A stretch of DNA of 11,794 nucleotides from JAJPJX01 sp964568355 (GCA_964568355.1 CAZMRK010000309.1:1-11794); one strand, 5' to 3'; counted from the stretch's first letter, positions 1-7,100 are shown. Notes: generated by a model not told the origin, from the letters alone. Numbers and translations: made by a program.

Positions 1-536
1 GACGCGATCGCTTCCGTCTGGCGTCCGCCTTTTTCCTGGATCCGCGCCAGCGTTGCGAGCGTCTGCGCCGACCGCGGTTGGTTCGCCAGCGCTTTGCGGG
101 CCTGCGCTTCGGCCTCTGCCAGGTGCCCCTCAGCCGCCAGCGCGATCGCCAGGTTGCGGCCCGCCTCCGGATGGCGCGGTTCGATCGTCAGCGCCTGCCG
201 GAACTCCACGGCGGCCTTCGCATGTTCGCCCTGCTGTTCGTAGATCAGCCCTAGCGCATTCCTCGCATCCGCGTGCCGGGGTTGCAGACTGAGCACTTTG
301 CGCAGCGCCTCGGCAGCGGCTTCCGGCTGCCGTTCACGATGCAGCAGGGCCCCCAGGTTGAAGTACGCATCCGCAAAATCGGGCCGCAGCGCGATCGCGG
401 ACTGAAACTGCCCGATCGCCCGCTCGATCTGCCCTGTCCGTCCCAGCTCCACTCCGCGCGCAAAGTGGCCCTCGGCGGTGCCGAGATCCGACCCTTCGGC
501 CGCCAGGGCGAGCAGAAGCGGAACGGCCCACAGCAT
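1..536 (-). CDS. Secreted TPR-repeat protein, C-terminus cut by window edge
   Basis: The reading frame opens at ATG 536 and stays open to the left edge, giving 178 codons. An in-frame TAA at 546-548 lies four codons upstream, so the start cannot move far. Residues 1-13 (MLWAVPLLLALAA) form a short hydrophobic signal-peptide-like start, so the protein is probably exported. From about residue 19 it is a series of 34-residue tetratricopeptide repeats (about 19-52, 53-86, 87-120, 121-154, and a fifth begun at 155), each ending near a proline (P52, P86, P120, P154) with the usual A/G/L/Y packing positions. TPR arrays bind other proteins; no enzyme domain is visible in the part seen. It lies 57 nt after the debranching-enzyme stop on the same strand, so it is probably the next gene of the trehalose/glycogen operon. 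Its binding partner and full length are unknown. Confidence 0.8.
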   Translation of the reverse strand, partial: MLWAVPLLLALAAEGSDLGTAEGHFARGVELGRTGQIERAIGQFQSAIALRPDFADAYFNLGALLHRERQPEAAAEALRKVLSLQPRHADARNALGLIYEQQGEHAKAAVEFRQALTIEPRHPEAGRNLAIALAAEGHLAEAEAQARKALANQPRSAQTLATLARIQEKGGRQTEAIA

Positions 537-593
537 GCCCAAATTTTACCGGAGCCGTGCGGCCGGAAGCAGGGCCCCTATCCAAACCATCTG

Positions 594-2645
594 CTACGCC
601 GTTACGACTGCAGCCAGCGGTTCCGTCTTTGCCCAGCAGCGCAACACCTCCGCGACGCTCCAGGCCTGCGCAATGCAACCGCGCGGCGTGTGCGGCCTGT
701 CCGCATCGAAGATCTCGCTGATCGAGCCGATGCAGGCCTCCCCCAGGTGCGGCACAAACCCTTCCAGAAACGGCCGCGCCCCCGTGGGATCCTCCGGATG
801 CAGCTTCAACCAGGCGTCTATATAAGGTCCGATGAGCCACGCCCACACCGTCCCCTGGTGATAGGCGGCATCACGCGAACGCAAGTCGCCGTAGTATTTG
901 GCCTTATAGTCCTTGTCTCCCGGCGCCAGGGAACGCAGCCCCACCGGCGTCAGCAGGCGCTCGGCAACTGCCTGCATCACCGGCTCCCATCGCGATGGAT
1001 CGAGTACCGGGTGATCCAGCGAGATCGCGATCACCTGGTTCGGACGGCAAGCGGGATCATTCCCACGCTCCCCGTCGACTACGTCATACAAATAGCCGCC
1101 TGCCTCATACCAGAAGCGTTGGTTGAAGGATTCGTACACGCGGTCGGCGTGTTCGCTGAATCCCTGTGCCGAAGGATCGCCTGTTTCGGTCAGCCAGCTC
1201 GCCAGTAGCCGCAGCGCGTTGTACCATAGCGCGTTGATCTCCACCGCTTTGCCCCTTCGTGGCGTCACCACCCAATCCTCCACCTTGGCATCCATCCAGG
1301 TAAGCTGATAGCCTTCCGCGCCCTGGCGCAACAATCCGTCGCCGGCATCTGCTGATATCCCAAATTGCGTGCCGTGAAGATGCTTCTGCGCAATCTCTAC
1401 CAGCTTCGGCAGGACCACTGCGAGAGTTTCCCGATCCCCCGTCACTTTGACATAGCGGTCGAGCGCGTGGAAATACCACAAGGTGGCATCTGCGGTGTGA
1501 TATAGCCCTTCCCTCTCACCCTCCGGGAACATATTGGGGATCAGCCCGTCGCGAATGTAATAGGCAAACGTGCGCAGGAGCCAGCGCGCCTCGTAGTAGC
1601 GGCCCGTGGTCAGCGTAAGCCCTTCCAGGCTGATCATGGTGTCGCGTCCCCAATCGGTGAACCAATGGTATCCGGCAATCACCGTGCGAACCTCGTCCCC
1701 GGTAGCGCTGGCCCGCGCGGCATCCGCTACACGGCCTAAAGGCGTGATCAGGAACTGGTCCGCGGCCAACACCAATTCGGCGCCCGGACCCTGCTGCACC
1801 GCCGGACAGGCAGTTGCGATCAGTCGTCTGCGCCGCTCGTTCTCCGCCTGCGCCGCTCCGCTCGGCGTAAGCGCGCGAACGGTATCCCAACTCTCGGTGG
1901 AGGCGATCAGCGTGGCCGACTCCCCTTCCGTGAGGTCGATCCGAAAATAGCCCGGGCTCCACAGCGATCCCTTCGATTCGTAGCCGCGATTGAACTCGGT
2001 GCTGTATTGAATCCCTGCCGTCTCCCGTCGATCGAACGTGAAGGCCATCGCCGGACCCTCCACCACGATCCGCAGCACCGGCAGCTCCGAGTGCGCCGAG
2101 ATCTCGTATTGATCGTTGACCACGGTAAGCGTGTAACGCTCCACCGTGACTGCGCTGACCGGCGCGTCGTGCGGGCGGAAATGAATCGCCGGACGCAGGC
2201 CCAGCCGCAACGAGCCATCTCCCGATAGCAAGCGGTACGTAATGTGTACTGTGTTCTGGCGCTGTGGCATGAGCAGCCGCTTCTCCAGGGTGAAGCTCTC
2301 CACCTCATAGCGCCAGATCGGGAGCCCCGCCTCCAGATGAAAATCCGAAAACGGCAGGGTGTGCCCTGGAGTCACGCCGGCCAACTCCTCCGCGCCCGTA
2401 TAGGCCACCACCCGGTCCGGCAGGCGCAGCCGTTCGGAGAGGCCGTTGAGCATCATCATGCGCCCCAGCGCATTGGGCAGCGCGGCGATCAGCAGCCCGT
2501 GATATCGACGGGTTATCGCCCCCGTGGATGTTCCCGACGCATAGCCTCCCAAGCCGTTGGTCACGAGCCACTCGTCATGCAGGTGAGGATCCGAATCTGG
2601 CGCTAGCGCCTCGCGCCTGAAAGGAACGCGCACCGGAAACCCCAT
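594..2645 (-). CDS. Glycogen debranching enzyme (amylo-alpha-1,6-glucosidase family, GH133-type)
   Basis: A 683-residue protein with the two-domain build of bacterial/archaeal amylo-alpha-1,6-glucosidases. The N-terminal beta-rich domain (about 20-260) carries the family block EWLVTNGLGGYASGTSTGAI at 25-44, followed by RRYHGLLIAAL. The C-terminal (alpha/alpha)6-barrel (about 285-675) carries GYHWFTDWGRDTMISLEGL at 325-343, LTWMDAK at 448-454, VEINALWYNAL at 468-478, YHQGTVWAWLIGP at 595-607 and SISEIFD at 641-647. The family removes alpha-1,6-linked glucose stubs from branched glucans in the cytoplasm; no signal peptide is seen. The length is normal and no break is visible. ATG 2645 shares its A with the treZ stop (TGATG), with GAGGG in the end of treZ as a possible ribosome binding site. 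A TTG one codon upstream (2648) is an alternative start. Translational coupling with treZ suggests linear glucan is freed for trehalose formation. Confidence 0.92.
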   Translation of the reverse strand: MGFPVRVPFRREALAPDSDPHLHDEWLVTNGLGGYASGTSTGAITRRYHGLLIAALPNALGRMMMLNGLSERLRLPDRVVAYTGAEELAGVTPGHTLPFSDFHLEAGLPIWRYEVESFTLEKRLLMPQRQNTVHITYRLLSGDGSLRLGLRPAIHFRPHDAPVSAVTVERYTLTVVNDQYEISAHSELPVLRIVVEGPAMAFTFDRRETAGIQYSTEFNRGYESKGSLWSPGYFRIDLTEGESATLIASTESWDTVRALTPSGAAQAENERRRRLIATACPAVQQGPGAELVLAADQFLITPLGRVADAARASATGDEVRTVIAGYHWFTDWGRDTMISLEGLTLTTGRYYEARWLLRTFAYYIRDGLIPNMFPEGEREGLYHTADATLWYFHALDRYVKVTGDRETLAVVLPKLVEIAQKHLHGTQFGISADAGDGLLRQGAEGYQLTWMDAKVEDWVVTPRRGKAVEINALWYNALRLLASWLTETGDPSAQGFSEHADRVYESFNQRFWYEAGGYLYDVVDGERGNDPACRPNQVIAISLDHPVLDPSRWEPVMQAVAERLLTPVGLRSLAPGDKDYKAKYYGDLRSRDAAYHQGTVWAWLIGPYIDAWLKLHPEDPTGARPFLEGFVPHLGEACIGSISEIFDADRPHTPRGCIAQAWSVAEVLRCWAKTEPLAAVVTA

Positions 2646-4513
2646 CAATCCCGGCCCTCACGCCGCTCTCTTCCGGGTTCCGCCGGACCCAGCACGATGG
2701 CTGCATGGCCCGGGATCCGCCAGTTCTCCTCGCTATCCGGCGGAAAAGTTCCTCCCCCTCCATAACACGGATCCTCGCTCGACCACAGCACCTCCCAGCG
2801 CTTTCCCTCTGGCGGCGCGAGCAGCGGTTCCGGCGCCGGGTCCAGGTGGGCGTCCATCCCCAGGTTCACCAGCAGTAGTCGGTCGTCGCCCTGATCGCCG
2901 AAGTACCGCAGCACAAAGGCGTGCGAACTTAGCACTGCGCCGTCGACTCCCCGCCGCTTCTGTGCCCGGAATACCGGATCTTCCCTTCGCAGGCGGAGCA
3001 GATCCTGGTGAAGCCGATAGGCCGGCGCGTGACGTTCTCTCTCCGAAAAATCCAGCTTGCATCGCTCGAAAGTGGAAGGGTTGCCCGGATCGGCGAAACA
3101 GCAGCGGACCTCCGGCCGCGCCAGGCTGCGGAACTGTTCCAGAAACTTGCCCCGCCCCTCCTGAATCATCTTCGAAAGTTCCGGCTTGTGGTCCGCAAAG
3201 TAATGGAACGGTGCGGAGGAAGCAAACTCCTGCCCTTGAAACAGCATCGGCGTTCCTGGCGCCAGTAACAGCAGCGCGGTCATGGCCCGGAGCTGCCCCG
3301 GGCTGGTCTGCTTATCGATACGATCGCCCCGTCCGCTGTTCGCCACCTGATCGTGATTCTGAATAAATGTTACAAATTGTGCCGGCCGCAACCCCCACGT
3401 TGGCTTACCACGGCGGTTCCCCTGCCACTTGTAGCGCTGCCCCTGAAAAAGATACCCGTACTTCACTGCCGAAACGAACTCCTGAGGCTTGCCCAGATGA
3501 TCCGTGTAGTAAGCTTCGTTGCGCCCCGTCAGAGACACCACCGCGCTGTGATGGAAGTCATCGTTCCATAGCGCATCTATACCGTAGCCGCCCTCCTCCG
3601 GAGGCCGTACCAATCTGGTGTGCTGCGGTTCGTTCTCCGCCACAAGAAGTGTGGCGCGCCCATTCGCGGACTTTCGCACCCGTCGCGCAATCGCCGCCAG
3701 AATATGCTCCTCCGAAGCATCGAAGATCTGCTGCGTGGCGTCCAGCCGCAGCCCGTCCAGATGAAACTCCTCGATCCAATACGCCGCGTTGGTCAGAAAA
3801 TACTCGCGTACCGGCCCGGAGTTCGGGCCATCGAAGTTAATCGCGTCTCCCCACTCATTGTCGTAGCGCGACGTGAAATAGTCGGGCGAGAACTCCCTCA
3901 GATAATTACCGTCCGGCCCCAGATGGTTGTACACCACGTCCAGAATGACGCCTACGCCCACGCTGTGCGCTTCGTTCACGAACCTCCGCAGGTCATCCGG
4001 CTCGCCATAAAGCCAGCTTGGGGCGAAAAGGCCCACGCCATCGTAGCCCCATCCAAAACGTCCGGGGAAATCCGCAATCGGCATCAGCTCGATCACACTG
4101 ATTCCCGAAGCCGCCAGCTCCGGCAATTCTTCGCGCGCTGCTTCCCAGGTACCCTCCCTTGTGAAGGTGCCGACATGCATCTCGTAGAGGACTTGCCCCT
4201 CCAACCCGGTGCCCCGCCAGCCTTCATCCGTCCAGACGAACGTCGAAGGATCGACAATCTGCGATGGCCCGTGCGGGCCGTGCGGCTGGAAGCGCGAGGC
4301 CGGATCCGGACGGCCGGCCAGGCGGTATCTTGCGCCGGCCGCTACCCTCGTCATCCCGGAAAAATAACCTCCTGCCTCCTGTTCTAGCGCGATCGTGGGA
4401 CCGTTTTCGATCTCCACTTCTACCTGTTTGTGAGCAGGTGCCCAGACGCGAAAGTGTACCTTGCCTTCGGACACAATTTCGGCGCCGATCGGATAACGTC
4501 TTCGAATGTTCAT
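2645..4513 (-). CDS. treZ: Malto-oligosyltrehalose trehalohydrolase (TreZ), GH13
   Basis: A 622-residue GH13 protein. It begins with a CBM48-like beta-sandwich (about 8-90; VHFRVWAPAHKQVEVEIENG at 19-38), followed by the (beta/alpha)8 catalytic barrel (about 105-470) and a C-terminal beta domain. Barrel signatures are YEMHVGTF (110-117), DVVYNHLGPDGNY (192-204), GLRLDA with nucleophile D258, VAENE with acid/base E293, and FIQNHDQ with transition-state stabiliser D388. The insertion WGDAINFDGPNS and the YEMHVGTFT block fit TreZ better than branching enzyme GlgB or debranching GlgX. TreZ (EC 3.2.1.141) releases trehalose from maltooligosyl-trehalose made by TreY, in the cytoplasm. No strong Shine-Dalgarno sequence precedes ATG 4513. 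The gene follows the DUF2934 gene by 48 nt and overlaps the debranching-enzyme start. TreY is not in the window and may lie off the left side or elsewhere. Confidence 0.93.
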   Translation of the reverse strand: MNIRRRYPIGAEIVSEGKVHFRVWAPAHKQVEVEIENGPTIALEQEAGGYFSGMTRVAAGARYRLAGRPDPASRFQPHGPHGPSQIVDPSTFVWTDEGWRGTGLEGQVLYEMHVGTFTREGTWEAAREELPELAASGISVIELMPIADFPGRFGWGYDGVGLFAPSWLYGEPDDLRRFVNEAHSVGVGVILDVVYNHLGPDGNYLREFSPDYFTSRYDNEWGDAINFDGPNSGPVREYFLTNAAYWIEEFHLDGLRLDATQQIFDASEEHILAAIARRVRKSANGRATLLVAENEPQHTRLVRPPEEGGYGIDALWNDDFHHSAVVSLTGRNEAYYTDHLGKPQEFVSAVKYGYLFQGQRYKWQGNRRGKPTWGLRPAQFVTFIQNHDQVANSGRGDRIDKQTSPGQLRAMTALLLLAPGTPMLFQGQEFASSAPFHYFADHKPELSKMIQEGRGKFLEQFRSLARPEVRCCFADPGNPSTFERCKLDFSERERHAPAYRLHQDLLRLRREDPVFRAQKRRGVDGAVLSSHAFVLRYFGDQGDDRLLLVNLGMDAHLDPAPEPLLAPPEGKRWEVLWSSEDPCYGGGGTFPPDSEENWRIPGHAAIVLGPAEPGRERREGRD

Positions 4514-4561
4514 TCTGCTGTGAGCGGTGACTCGAAGTCGGAAGCGCCGCGTCTGCCCTTG

Positions 4562-4771
4562 TTACGATTGGCGCTTTTCCTGAAGCTCGCGCTGCGCCCG
4601 AAACCAGTCTTCGTCCGGTGACCCGATCGGACAGTTGCGCTCCAGCCAATACTGGTATGCCAGGCTGGCCACCTCCAGTTCGTCTACAGGTCCCGGTCGA
4701 ACCAGTGCGGTCGTGTCTGGCACCGCTTCAGAGATCGCCTTCGATTCGCGCTTGGCTGCTCCCTTCGCCAT
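4562..4771 (-). CDS. Small DUF2934 protein upstream of treZ
   Basis: A 69-residue protein. Residues about 32-63 match the DUF2934 pattern as I know it: a helix with LAYQYWLERNCP (37-48), a Gly-Ser turn, then DEDWFRAQREL (53-63). In this family the sequence normally runs 'A..LW..rG.p.g.d..dW..Ae..l'. The N-terminal 30 residues are basic and Lys/Ala-rich, probably disordered. I chose ATG 4771 because GAGAGGAAA lies about 8 nt upstream on the minus strand. The frame could extend to 4855, but the added residues look non-conserved and Arg/Pro-rich. The biochemical role of DUF2934 is unknown. It often occurs near glycogen and trehalose genes in Acidobacteriota and some Proteobacteria (from memory), and here it is the likely first gene of the treZ operon. 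Confidence 0.75.
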   Translation of the reverse strand: MAKGAAKRESKAISEAVPDTTALVRPGPVDELEVASLAYQYWLERNCPIGSPDEDWFRAQRELQEKRQS

Positions 4772-4885
4772 GGGTAATTTCCTCTCAGGCTTCCTCTCTC
4801 GTAGGAGGCCCGGGATGGGAGGCAGCAATCGTTTGCCCACTGAGGCGCTCCACACAAAAGAGCCTTTGCGTTGCCGGACCGCCGT

Positions 4886-5815
4886 CTATTTCGGGCGAAA
4901 GATGACATCCACCCAATAATTCGTGGCGTGAAAACTCTCTTTGGGGAAAGTCGACGTCGAACCGTAGGCAAATACTCCGGTAAGTCCTCGCAAGGGCAAG
5001 TTATCCAGAACACGCGTGAAGAACGCCGCGTCCGCCGCGTAATGTCCCTTCGGACATAAGTAGGAAGCCACGTAGGGAACGTTTGCTCGGATCTCTACCG
5101 GCCGCGGAAACATCGCCACCTGCCATCCCGACGAGCTCTCTCTGGCAAATGGAACGGTCGCCAGTTTCGTGCCGGTATCAGACCATAAAGTACCAACGTG
5201 CGGACCTGTATTCTCCGCGCTCTTGTAGAAGCGAATTCCCATCACCATGCCGGCTACCTCGCTGGTAAACTTCACGCCCAGTTCCACGGATGGTTCCGGC
5301 CCGGCATCCTGCTTCTGGGGAGAGGTATCCTCAAACAGCGTCGTCTCCCGCATTCTTTTTGGCGCCGCGAGCGACGTGCAGTTACATGGAGGACAGACCG
5401 TGCCACCCGGCGAGATACTCGCCGTCGACCCAGCCAGTGCCTGTGCCGTTCCGTCCGCCAAAACGCCCCTTACTTTGCTTACGGCGATCGGGATCGGCTT
5501 GTTGGTCCCTTGCGGCACCGTCACGGCCAGAACGCCCACCGGACCGCTTCGGATGACTTTTGAATCGCCGACCAGCAGGCAGCGCGCGCCGCTGCAGGTT
5601 AATCCCTTCCCCGGCAGCGTCGTAGCCAGCCCGTACATCACCCCAGCGGGCACCGACAGTTCCCATTGAAGGCCGGAAAGCGACGCCGATGTCGTGTTCA
5701 ATGTGAGCAGCAGGTTGACTGTGGCGCCCGCGGGACCGGCGGCGTCCGTCACCTCCAGGCGATCCAGGCCAAATGCGGCCGTCGCCAACACAAAAGCCCA
5801 TACCAGTCTCTTCAT
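4886..5815 (-). CDS. Secreted cohesin-like plus DUF4082 domain protein
   Basis: A 309-residue protein with a signal peptide (MKRLVWAFVLATAAFG, cleavage probably near residue 16-18). Residues about 18-137 form a beta-rich cohesin-like (carbohydrate/dockerin-binding type) domain, with GPAGATVNLLLTL near the start, SGLQWELSVPAG at 47-58 and a Cys pair at C74/C79. A short Cys-rich linker, CPPCNC (141-146), leads to a DUF4082-like domain (about 157-307: ETTLFEDTSP, VELGVKFTSEVAG, IRFYKSAENTG, HVGTLWSDTG, PYVASYLCPKGHYA, YWVDVIFRP). DUF4082 is known mainly as a beta-sandwich appended to large secreted polysaccharide-active or Ig-repeat proteins. No catalytic domain is present, so a binding role outside the cytoplasm is inferred. 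ATG 5815 is preferred over GTG 5857 because it places the signal peptide at the N-terminus. The next gene downstream (DUF2934) starts 114 nt after the stop, so a shared transcript is possible but not shown. Confidence 0.8.
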   Translation of the reverse strand: MKRLVWAFVLATAAFGLDRLEVTDAAGPAGATVNLLLTLNTTSASLSGLQWELSVPAGVMYGLATTLPGKGLTCSGARCLLVGDSKVIRSGPVGVLAVTVPQGTNKPIPIAVSKVRGVLADGTAQALAGSTASISPGGTVCPPCNCTSLAAPKRMRETTLFEDTSPQKQDAGPEPSVELGVKFTSEVAGMVMGIRFYKSAENTGPHVGTLWSDTGTKLATVPFARESSSGWQVAMFPRPVEIRANVPYVASYLCPKGHYAADAAFFTRVLDNLPLRGLTGVFAYGSTSTFPKESFHATNYWVDVIFRPK

Positions 5816-5942
5816 GGCGGAATTTGTTCCAGCATACCAACTCCTGCCGCCGCTCACGCTCCCGGCCGCTGAAAGACCAGGGAACCACTTGCGCGCGCCT
5901 CAGAAATGGCCTTGCCTGTTTGCGCACACTTACCGGGCCGCA

Positions 5943-5958
5943 ACCGCCAGTGGGCGGT
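5943..5958. repeat. Small inverted repeat in the divergent spacer
   Basis: ACCGCC (5943-5948) and GGCGGT (5953-5958) form a perfect 6-bp inverted repeat with a 4-base AGTG loop. It lies in the 273-bp spacer (5816-6088) between the divergent DUF4082 and HU genes. T-runs follow at 5968-5972 and near 5980-5985, but they are too far away for a normal intrinsic terminator, and no plus-strand gene is upstream. A protein-binding site is possible. Apart from this and the HU promoter, nothing else is recognisable in the spacer. Confidence 0.3.
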
Positions 5959-6050
5959 CAAATGCCGTTTTTCAACGCTTTTTTAGGATCTCTCCGTACA
6001 CTGGCAGTTACCGTGCTAAAGCTTCTACCTCGGCAATCCTGCCGGCGCAA

Positions 6051-6081
6051 TTGACCGCGCAACCCCAAATATAGGTACACT
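6051..6081 (+). promoter_or_regulatory. Putative promoter of the HU gene, near-leaderless
   Basis: TTGACC at 6051-6056 resembles a sigma70 -35 box. TACACT at 6076-6081 resembles a -10 box, with a long 19-bp spacer. TATAGG at 6070-6075 is an alternative, but its 13-bp spacer is too short. Initiation about 7 nt after TACACT would fall at or next to the ATG at 6089, giving a leaderless or near-leaderless mRNA. This fits the lack of a clear Shine-Dalgarno sequence there. Confidence 0.35.
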
Positions 6082-6088
6082 CAAAAGA

Positions 6089-6388
6089 ATGACGAAACAG
6101 CAATTGGTGGATAAGATTTACACCAAGACACAGCGGCCGAAGCCCGAGATCGAACAGGTACTCGAAGCGGTACTGGATTCCATTACAGAAGCGCTGAGCT
6201 CGGATGAACGGATCGACCTTCGTGGTTTTGGCAGCTTCGTCGTCAAGCAAAAAAAAGAGCGTCAGGGCCGTAATCCGCGCACTGGAGAAACCATCACCAT
6301 CCCAGCTAAGCGTGACGCCAGCTTTAAGCCCGGCAAGGAACTGGTTGAAAAGCTCGCGCAGGCTCCGAGCGCGGTGGCGCCGGAATAG
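6089..6388 (+). CDS. HU/IHF-family DNA-binding protein
   Basis: A 99-residue protein covering a full HU/IHF fold. Two N-terminal helices (TKQQLVDKIYTKTQ; PEIEQVLEAVLDSITEAL) are followed by IDLRGFGSF (42-50) and the flexible beta-arm with the family signature GRNPRTGETITIPA (60-73). Pro63 is the residue that wedges between base pairs in HU/IHF. F79-K80-P81-G82-K83-L85 closes the core. HU proteins act as homodimers that bend and compact DNA in the cytoplasm. The C-terminal tail (AQAPSAVAPE) is Ala/Pro-rich and slightly longer than in E. coli HU, a common variation. Whether it is HU or IHF cannot be settled from sequence alone. It is separated from the next plus-strand gene by 312 bp, so it is probably monocistronic. 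Confidence 0.95.
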   Translation: MTKQQLVDKIYTKTQRPKPEIEQVLEAVLDSITEALSSDERIDLRGFGSFVVKQKKERQGRNPRTGETITIPAKRDASFKPGKELVEKLAQAPSAVAPE

Positions 6389-6403
6389 CACGGCAGTGCG
6401 GAA

Positions 6404-6433
6404 TTGACGTGTAGTAAGTAGTACAGTGATACT
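6404..6433 (+). promoter_or_regulatory. Putative sigma70-like promoter upstream of the HTH/ATPase pair
   Basis: TTGACG (6404-6409) and GATACT (6428-6433) are separated by 18 bp. The -35 is a 5/6 match and the -10 a 4/6 match to the sigma70 consensus. A start near 6440 would leave a leader of about 260 nt before the HTH gene at 6701, or could drive a small RNA. The left arm of the adjacent inverted repeat lies inside the spacer. Confidence 0.4.
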
Positions 6434-6457
6434 CCGGGGATATTGCTCACTTACTAC
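6411..6457. repeat. 9-bp inverted repeat, operator-like
   Basis: GTAGTAAGT (6411-6419) is the perfect reverse complement of ACTTACTAC (6449-6457). The arms flank a 29-base interior containing the -10-like GATACT. There is no T-run after the right arm and the stem is AT-rich, so it is a poor intrinsic terminator for the HU gene. Its position around the promoter fits an operator for a dimeric repressor or a looping site. A plausible binder is the HTH-like protein encoded just downstream, but this is inference. Confidence 0.45.
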
Positions 6458-6519
6458 CTGCTCCTGCATTCTCGCGGAATGACGTCCAGGAAGAAGACGG
6501 AAATCTCCGCCTGAGCCGC

Positions 6520-6544
6520 TTCCCGCTTCTCCCGCGGTCGGGAA
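6520..6544. repeat. Hairpin in the 6389-6700 stretch
   Basis: TTCCCG (6520-6525) pairs with CGGGAA (6539-6544). The 13-base interior includes the palindrome CCGCGG (6532-6537). No T-run follows. It could be a leader structure or part of a dispersed palindromic repeat; copies elsewhere in the genome would decide. Confidence 0.3.
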
Positions 6545-6700
6545 TCCTGCGCGGCGCGTCGGGTTGCGATACCATGTGGGAAAGCCCTTGTGTTCCACTG
6601 TGCTTCTCTGGCGTTTTCCCCCGCCGCTGGTGAGGTGTCGTGCACAAGGTTGCTCCGCAGGACGCTTTCACCGGCTCAAAGCCAATCGGATTCGGCATCG

Positions 6701-7096
6701 ATGCGGGATGGTTATGGAAAATATACGACTTCAGATCTGTGCGGCGATGACATGGCCGAGATGCTCGATCTCCTGGAATCTCGCCTGGCTGCCTTGCGCG
6801 CCGGCCGATCTTCGGCGGTCCGCCCCGCTGCCGTTACCGATGCCGCCGTGCAGTCTCAAATGCGGCGGGTTGGCCTTTCTGCCGCCGATTTCCTGACTGT
6901 CTTTCGTGTCGATCCGCATCTCTGGGAGGAATGGATGGCTGGAAAGTCCTCTATTCCCGCCTGGGTCGAAGCTTCCCTGCAAATCCTCGCTCTACTCAGT
7001 CCAACGGCTCGCCGGAGTTTCCTCAACCGTCCAGGACTGCAAACCTACAAGACTCCGGCCAAAACGCATCCCTTCTCCCGAATCGAGGAACTCTGA
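6701..7096 (+). CDS. Helix-turn-helix-like protein upstream of ParA-like ATPase
   Basis: A 131-residue protein with no family I can name with certainty. Residues about 16-36 form an acidic/hydrophobic helix (DDMAEMLDLLESRLAALRAG) that could dimerise. Residues about 48-100 resemble an XRE/antitoxin-type helix-turn-helix: MRRVGLSAADFLTVFRVDPH, then LWEEWMAGKSSIPAWVEASL, then QILALL. This is the 'gls..e.a..l.v....W..G...p......l..L' spacing of such domains. The C-terminus is basic and polar. ATG 6701 is the longest reasonable start, but no good Shine-Dalgarno sequence precedes it; ATG 6752 is an alternative that keeps the HTH. The stop is 4 nt before the ATPase start, and the ATPase ribosome binding site (GAGGAA, 7085-7090) lies inside this gene. 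The two are therefore surely co-transcribed. A DNA-binding partner for the ATPase is inferred. Confidence 0.6.
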   Translation: MRDGYGKYTTSDLCGDDMAEMLDLLESRLAALRAGRSSAVRPAAVTDAAVQSQMRRVGLSAADFLTVFRVDPHLWEEWMAGKSSIPAWVEASLQILALLSPTARRSFLNRPGLQTYKTPAKTHPFSRIEEL

Positions 7097-7100
7097 ATTC

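Larger units (their letters stand above)
6389..6700. other. 312-bp stretch without a convincing gene
   Basis: No frame here on either strand looks like a protein; the open frames encode Arg/Pro/Ser-rich text without family motifs. The stretch holds a promoter-like sequence with an overlapping inverted repeat (6404-6457), a short hairpin CATTC-TCGCG-GAATG (6467-6481), and a longer hairpin with 6-bp arms TTCCCG (6520-6525) and CGGGAA (6539-6544) around a CCGCGG palindrome. The rest could be a long 5' leader for the HTH/ATPase genes or the remains of an intergenic repeat element. I see no tRNA or rRNA in it. Confidence 0.5.

Noticed and set aside
273..1208. Long plus-strand open frame (311 codons) over the TPR and debranching-enzyme genes
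   Set aside because: It is antisense to well-supported minus-strand genes, is Arg/Pro/His-rich, and shows no family motif. Such frames are common opposite GC-rich genes.
3620..4387. Plus-strand open frame of 255 codons over treZ
   Set aside because: It lies opposite the catalytic barrel of TreZ, whose motifs are intact. The translation has no recognisable domain.
4772..4855. Longer N-terminus for the DUF2934 gene
   Set aside because: The extra 28 residues are Arg/Pro-rich, and the GAGAGGAAA ribosome binding site fits ATG 4771.
6411..6457. Inverted repeat as an intrinsic terminator of the HU gene
   Set aside because: The arms are AT-rich, the loop is 29 bases and no T-run follows the right arm. 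An operator fits better.
6008..6598. Minus-strand open frame of 196 codons over the HU gene
   Set aside because: HU on the plus strand is unmistakable, and the antisense frame has no domain signature.
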